10,174 nucleotides of DNA from JBCDIQ01 sp039024295 (lineage in GTDB: Bacteria; Bacteroidota; Bacteroidia; J057): NCBI GenBank assembly GCA_039024295.1, contig JBCDIQ010000207.1, positions 1 through 10,174 of the forward strand. The letters are read 5' to 3'. A model generated the notes under the pieces. That model made no database searches, was not told where the DNA came from, and saw nothing but the letters and a program-made list of their open reading frames with translations. Shown piece after piece: positions 6,340 to 10,174 of this stretch. Position 1 is the first letter of the stretch; each line of letters opens with the position of its first letter. A program made the translations under genes and the position numbers.

Positions 6340-6733
6340 ATGGAGGTATACGTAGCCGATACGATGGCATTGATTCTTATACATGGAAAGGAGAAGATTG
6401 CCTCTGAAGGTGAGGAATATCTTTTGGCAAGCTGATTGAGAAAAAGTTCACATTTATATTCCTTCCATGGTTATTGCGGAAGTTGGCTATCTATTGGAGA
6501 AAGGTAGAATCGAACTTTCTTTAAGTGAAGTTGAGAGGTATCTATCTGAACAAAACACCTTTACGATATACCCACAAACCCTGGAAGTTTTAAAAGCGAC
6601 CTTTGCTATAGAGGATATACCTGAGCTACATGATAGAATTATTGCTGGTACTGCTAGGTTATTAGAGGTCCCGCTTATAACCAATGATCAAAAAATAGAA
6701 TCGTCTACAGCAGTCGAAACGGTTTGGTCCTAA
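6340..6733 (+). pseudogene. VapC-type PIN-domain toxin, frameshifted
   Basis: From ATG 6340 the frame reads MEVYVADTMALIL, the standard PIN opening with acidic residue Asp7, then continues to YLLAS and hits a TGA at 6433-6435. The rest lies in the next frame, open from 6440: EKVHIYIPSMVIAEVGYLLEKGRI through PELHDRIIAGTARLLEVPLITNDQKI to a TAA at 6731-6733. Across the two frames all PIN acidic residues are present: Asp7, Glu of AEV (codon 6479), Asp of HDR (codon 6632) and Asp of NDQ (codon 6686). The joined product, about 130 residues, has the normal family length. Frame 2 is closed by a TGA at 6437-6439, so one single-base indel would not by itself restore the gene. A 7-base insertion (TGATTGA), or a 2-base loss plus a nonsense change, would explain it. 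The RNase toxin is probably inactive unless the sequence is in error. Confidence 0.88.
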
Positions 6734-6841
6734 AGGGAGTATCCTGGCAAGAGGTACTGGCTAAGAAAACTCTGCGATTAAGGCTGTTTACTATTTCAAT
6801 TGATCCATCTAGGTCAACCCCTTTTTATCCCATCTCACCCA

Positions 6842-6872
6842 TTGGACCCCACTTTTCCATTCGGTAATTTCA
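6842..6872 (+). promoter_or_regulatory. Possible promoter of the lactate permease
   Basis: TTG at 6842-6844 and TAATTTCA at 6865-6872, 20 bases apart, loosely fit the Bacteroidota -33/-7 pattern. The putative -7 box lies inside the left arm and loop of the dyad at 6863-6884. A protein bound to the dyad would therefore block the promoter. The match is weak. Confidence 0.25.
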
Positions 6873-6884
6873 GCCAAAATTACC
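6863..6884. promoter_or_regulatory. Perfect dyad before lctP (candidate operator)
   Basis: GGTAATTT (6863-6870) and AAATTACC (6877-6884) are exact reverse complements separated by six bases (CAGCCA). The right arm ends four bases before the permease ATG. Such a dyad may be a repressor operator or an RNA hairpin masking the start. No T-tract follows, so it is not a terminator. It does not match the LldR-type lactate operator I know of. Confidence 0.6.
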
Positions 6885-6888
6885 CTTC

Positions 6889-8349
6889 ATGTTCGCCTCT
6901 TACTATCCTTTGTGGTCCTTCCTGCCGATCCTTATCTTACTGGTCATCAGCCTATGGAAGGGTGTGAAACCCGGTATATATGCTAGTTTGGCAGTTGCTG
7001 TGCTGGTTTTCTTTGGTTCTAGCAGTGGATTTCCCCCTTTCTTGGCCTCATTCGTGGTAGCTTTTGTGGACACCATCAACATTCTCATGATCATCTTCGG
7101 GGCCCTGCTGCTTTATAACGTGATGCTCCAGAAGGGTTACATTGAGGGAATCAAGGCATCCCTCAGTCAGGTGCACCCTCGTCGGGAGGTTCGATTCATG
7201 TTCTTGATGCTATTTTTGACGGCATTCTTTGAAAGTGTTGCAGGATTTGGGACCCCCGGGGCTATTGTGCCTCTATTGCTGGTCAGCCTCGGATATTCAC
7301 CCGTTCTATCCATTGCGGCAGTGCTGTTGGTAGATGGCTTGTTTGCAGTTTCGGGTGCAGTAGGCACACCGATGATTGCAGGATTAGAGGCTCCCTTGAA
7401 ATTAACCGTGGAGCAGACCTCCGCTATCTACGCATGGGCTGCTGTCGCCATTGCTGTTGCTGGCATAATCATCATGTTGTTTGTCCACCGGTATGTACGC
7501 CGGGAGTCAGACGGGCCATTGGGCTGGCAAGGCTGGGCCATGTTTTTCGCCTTTATGGTGCCCTATGTATTGCTGGCAAGTATTCTCAAGGAGCTTACTG
7601 GCATCATTGCCTCCATTTTGATGCCGGTATTTGCCTACGCCTTTGTTTTTAAACAACGACAAATTTCCCTGAAGGCCTGGACCCCTTATGGCTTGTTGGT
7701 GGTTATCTTAATGCTGCCCAAGCTCATTCCTCCATTAGCAGAATTTCTTGCCCTTTCCCTATCAGTAGACGGACTGTTTGGAACGGATATCAAAGCTGCT
7801 CTGCAGCCGCTGCGTTCGCCGCTGGGGCCATTTCTGATAGCAACGGTATTTGCGCTGTACCAAGTCAAAGACTTCAAAGTGAACCTAACGCCTGTTTTCA
7901 AAAAGACGTTGGCGGTGTTCATGATCTTGTTTCCTTCCCTGGCCATTACCCAACTGATGCTCAACGGAGGTGGCGAATTGCCCTCCATGATCGATGCGAT
8001 TGCCAGTGTGTTTGGGAAGGCAAGGGCAGCCTACCCCCTTATTAGCCCATTTATTGGCGTGACCGGGGCTTTCATGACAGGGACCACCACTGTTTCTAAC
8101 ATCATTTTTGGCCCGGTACAATACAGTGCTGCACAAACCTTGGGCTTCGATACCTATGTCATTTTAGGCCTACAATTAGCAGGAGCCGCCCTGGGCAACG
8201 CCGTCTGCTTGTTCAACATCATTGCAGCAGCTACAGTCGCCGAGATTGAGGACTTCCGGGGCGTCCTTCAGAAGAACCTATTGCCTGTAGGCTTGGCATC
8301 TTTGGGGATTGCAGCGGTGGGGTTCTTGGGGATATGGATGATGGGGTAG
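6889..8349 (+). CDS. lctP: L-lactate permease, LctP/LldP family
   Basis: A 486-residue inner-membrane transporter with about 12-13 hydrophobic helices, importing lactate (and in characterised relatives glycolate) with protons. Family signatures are FESVAGFGTPGAI (from Phe114), SGAVGTPMIAGL, PFIGVTGAFMTGTTTVSN (387-404) and GNAVCLFNIIAAATVA near the C-terminus. E. coli LldP is about 550 residues; this one is shorter mainly in the loops, with both conserved halves present. ATG 6889 opens directly into the first membrane segment. No lactate dehydrogenase or regulator lies next to it in this window, so it is probably a monocistronic uptake gene controlled through the dyad just upstream. The exact 2-hydroxyacid carried cannot be told from sequence. 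Confidence 0.92.
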   Translation: MFASYYPLWSFLPILILLVISLWKGVKPGIYASLAVAVLVFFGSSSGFPPFLASFVVAFVDTINILMIIFGALLLYNVMLQKGYIEGIKASLSQVHPRREVRFMFLMLFLTAFFESVAGFGTPGAIVPLLLVSLGYSPVLSIAAVLLVDGLFAVSGAVGTPMIAGLEAPLKLTVEQTSAIYAWAAVAIAVAGIIIMLFVHRYVRRESDGPLGWQGWAMFFAFMVPYVLLASILKELTGIIASILMPVFAYAFVFKQRQISLKAWTPYGLLVVILMLPKLIPPLAEFLALSLSVDGLFGTDIKAALQPLRSPLGPFLIATVFALYQVKDFKVNLTPVFKKTLAVFMILFPSLAITQLMLNGGGELPSMIDAIASVFGKARAAYPLISPFIGVTGAFMTGTTTVSNIIFGPVQYSAAQTLGFDTYVILGLQLAGAALGNAVCLFNIIAAATVAEIEDFRGVLQKNLLPVGLASLGIAAVGFLGIWMMG

Positions 8350-8471
8350 GGGGAACTTAAACCTGCTTCGCTGGGAAGATTTTATACGCTTCGGAATAGC
8401 TTAGAATTAACTTTGGTGTTTTGTAGATTTTTAGGAAATCGAGTCCGATCCTCCTTGTATTTTAAAGCCTT

Positions 8472-8588
8472 ATGCCTTTTTGGATTGCTCAACGGGATGA
8501 AATAATTTTATATGGCATTGGGGATACCAAAAGCAATAGCTTTATACCATTACCGTGCTTTGTTAGCGAATTATTATTAGCTACCTAA
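8472..8588 (+). other. Short open frame in the gap before the DUF6624 gene
   Basis: The 251-base gap 8350-8600 holds no recognisable gene, RNA or terminator. It contains a 38-codon ATG-to-TAA frame (starting MPFWIAQRDEIILYG) that ends 12 bases before the next start. No ribosome binding site is visible. It may be a leader peptide or chance. A small AAAGC-AATA-GCTTT inverted repeat lies inside it at about 8530-8543. Confidence 0.15.
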
Positions 8589-8600
8589 TCCCAACCCATC

Positions 8601-9578
8601 ATGAACCTCAGAACCCTCATCACCCTCACCGTATGTCTCCTGTTCACATGTTTTGCATTCGGCCAAGCCCAAGAGAAATACGCAGAATTGATCAAGGAAG
8701 CTATGAGCTTGTATGAAGCCAAAGATTTCCAGCAATCAGCAGAAAAGTACAAAGCTGCTTTTGACCAATTGGATGGAAAGGCATATCCTAATGACAGGTA
8801 CAATGCCGCTTGTTCGTATGCCTTGGCAAAGGACATAGAGAATTCATTCTACCACCTGTTCTACCTGGCTGAAAACCCGAAAATTAGGTACCGAAACCTG
8901 GGCCATATTTCCACGGATACCGACTTGAAGATCCTCCATGCTGATGAACGGTGGGAAAAGCTGATTGAAATTGTGAAGGCCAATAAGATCGAATATGAAA
9001 AAGACCTGGATAAGCCCTTAATGGCGATGCTTGATACCATTTATCAAGCTGACCAAGGATACAGGCGGCAAATCCAGGAAATTGAAGAAACACATGGACG
9101 AGAATCAGAAGAGATGAAGGCGCATTGGAAACTGATCCAGGCAACAGACTCGGTCAATCTCATTAAAGTAAAGAAGATACTGGACGAACGCGGATGGCTA
9201 GGGCCCAAAGTTGTAGGCGGTCGTGGGAACAGCACCTTATTCCTGGTCATCCAACATGCGGACCTGGAAACGCAACTTCAATACTTACCCATGATGCGTG
9301 AGGCCGTAAAAATAGGAAATGCAAGCCCTGGCAGTTTGGCGTTATTGGAAGACCGGGTGGCCTTACGGCAGGGAAAGCGACAGATTTACGGAAGCCAAGT
9401 AGGCAGAGACCCCGAAACGGGGGAATACTATGTGTCTCCGCTCATTGAGCCTGAAAAAGTAAATGAACGACGCGCAGCAGTTGGACTTGGGACCATCGAA
9501 GCTTACGTGAGTAATTGGGGAATGACCTGGGACCTGGAAAAGCACAAAGAGAGAACGAAGGAGATGGAGGAGAAGTAA
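8601..9578 (+). CDS. Secreted DUF6624 protein with TPR-like N-terminus
   Basis: A 325-residue exported protein. Residues 1-22 are a signal peptide ending FGQ. Residues about 25-125 are TPR-like helices (LYEAKDFQQSAEKYKAAFDQL, then NAACSYALAKD), with an ERWEKLIE motif typical of Bacteroidota periplasmic proteins. Residues about 140-310 match what I recall of DUF6624: GRGNSTLFLVIQHAD (from Gly207, with His219 and Asp221), LLEDRVALRQGKRQIYGSQV, then YVSPLIEPEKVNERR (277-291) and GLGTIEAYV. The conserved His, Arg and Asp residues hint at an active or binding site, but the family has no established function. It stands in its own unit, 251 bases after lctP, and is followed closely by another open gene. 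The assignment is from motif memory. Confidence 0.85.
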   Translation: MNLRTLITLTVCLLFTCFAFGQAQEKYAELIKEAMSLYEAKDFQQSAEKYKAAFDQLDGKAYPNDRYNAACSYALAKDIENSFYHLFYLAENPKIRYRNLGHISTDTDLKILHADERWEKLIEIVKANKIEYEKDLDKPLMAMLDTIYQADQGYRRQIQEIEETHGRESEEMKAHWKLIQATDSVNLIKVKKILDERGWLGPKVVGGRGNSTLFLVIQHADLETQLQYLPMMREAVKIGNASPGSLALLEDRVALRQGKRQIYGSQVGRDPETGEYYVSPLIEPEKVNERRAAVGLGTIEAYVSNWGMTWDLEKHKERTKEMEEK

Positions 9579-9609
9579 TTTATAGCAAATTAGAACGCCC
9601 AATCACAAC

Positions 9610-10174
9610 ATGAACCTATCTGAAATAAGCAAGGAGATTGTACACATCTGTACCTCAGATGAGTTCCCTTACAAAAAAGCTAAGGACAAGCTAAATAAGC
9701 TGTTTGACGAACTCCGGAGTTCTGTAAATTTGCGCTTAGAAAGTGTGCAGAAGTTGATATACCTGCACAAAAAATTGTCTGAAATCAGGGACAGGAAAGC
9801 GAGCTACATAGAAGAAGAAATCGCACGGCTCATACTTGTACGTTTGGCCTTTAAAATACGCATAGCAGATGAGAACATCCCCGAAGAGGTCACCGAAAAT
9901 TTATCAGATACTTATCAAGAAAAGGATAGAGATGCCATAAAGATGAGTGCTGAATTATTGAAGTATGGTAAGGAGATTGTACTGAATGAAAAGGGCAAGT
10001 TGAAGCGGCATAAAAAGCGGGTGAAGGAAGCCTTGCGGCTCCTGGACGAATTGCAAAGAATGTATGCCATTGACGGTCTCAGGGAAATATTCCTCTCAAA
10101 AATTAACGATAAAGATGAAGATGTGCAGTTTCATAAGCGTAATAATTCCCTAATCCTTCCAACGCAAAAAACTG
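9610..10174 (+). CDS. Unrecognised helical protein (3' end beyond the window)
   Basis: ATG 9610 opens a frame that stays open for 188 codons to the end of the window, 31 bases after the DUF6624 gene stop, so the two may be cotranscribed. There is no signal peptide, so it is likely cytoplasmic. It is rich in Lys, Glu, Leu and Ile and strongly helical (for example KAKDKLNKLFDELRSS, EEEIARLILVRLAFKIR). A stretch LRLLDELQRMYAIDGLREIF followed by INDKDEDVQ resembles a HEAT/armadillo-type repeat unit, which would make it a scaffold-like protein. I do not recognise the family. The last dozen residues (HKRNNSLILPTQK) look less helical than the rest. This could be a true change of domain or the start of a frame problem. 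Confidence 0.7.
   Translation, partial: MNLSEISKEIVHICTSDEFPYKKAKDKLNKLFDELRSSVNLRLESVQKLIYLHKKLSEIRDRKASYIEEEIARLILVRLAFKIRIADENIPEEVTENLSDTYQEKDRDAIKMSAELLKYGKEIVLNEKGKLKRHKKRVKEALRLLDELQRMYAIDGLREIFLSKINDKDEDVQFHKRNNSLILPTQKT

Noticed and set aside
6340..6733. Programmed frameshift producing a full PIN toxin
   Set aside because: There is no slippery heptamer at the junction, and both frames contain a TGA within seven bases. A lesion or sequencing error is simpler.
8559..8589. TTTG (8559-8562) and TACCTAAT (8582-8589) as a promoter of the DUF6624 gene
   Set aside because: The 19-base spacing fits, but the -7 box has two mismatches in its core and it would leave almost no leader; too weak to list.
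1..10174. CRISPR arrays, tRNA or rRNA genes, insertion sequences
   Set aside because: No regularly spaced repeats, no cloverleaf-like segments and no transposase frame or paired terminal repeats were seen on either strand.

Overview
The window looks like a chromosomal segment of a Bacteroidota bacterium, possibly of the Saprospiria or Cytophagia type. Secreted proteins start with short lipophilic signal peptides ending in 'GQ' or 'YAQ'. Most starts lack a Shine-Dalgarno sequence. Several gene fronts carry weak TTG-N19-21-TAnnTT(TG)-like promoters, and a DUF6624 protein is present. The assignment rests on style and protein families, not on a marker gene. All recognisable genes lie on the + strand.

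Layout: (1) 1-408 is the 3' end of a phasin-like, helical, charged protein, closed by a textbook intrinsic terminator (453-483). (2) 586-2583 is an orphan sensor histidine kinase with an exported TPR-like input region. It is followed by a short repeat cluster of 14-bp tandem copies plus an inverted copy. (3) 2688-5990 is a four-gene cluster: an ACAD10/11-type acyl-CoA dehydrogenase, a small unrecognised 151-aa protein, an APH-fold kinase of the ACAD10/11 N-terminal type, and a small outer-membrane beta-barrel. The small gene and the kinase overlap by 4 bp (ATGA), and the barrel starts 4 nt after the kinase stop. (4) 6092-6733 is a toxin-antitoxin pair with an intact VapB-like antitoxin and a frameshifted PIN (VapC) toxin, preceded by a 17-bp tandem repeat. 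(5) 6889-8349 is an LctP-family lactate permease with a perfect 8+8 dyad four bases before its start. (6) 8601-9578 is a secreted DUF6624 protein with a TPR-like N-terminus. (7) 9610-10174 is the 5' part of an unrecognised helical protein that runs off the window.

The most interesting unit is the dehydrogenase/small protein/kinase cluster. In mammals the kinase and dehydrogenase are fused as ACAD10/ACAD11. In Pseudomonas putida they are separate LvaA and LvaC proteins with a small partner, LvaB. Both systems phosphorylate 4-hydroxyacyl-CoAs and convert them into beta-oxidation intermediates. The window appears to hold a split version with a different small protein between the two enzymes. Together with a phasin-like protein and a lactate permease, this suggests an organism feeding on organic and hydroxy acids and possibly storing polyhydroxyalkanoate. 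That link between distant genes is inference.
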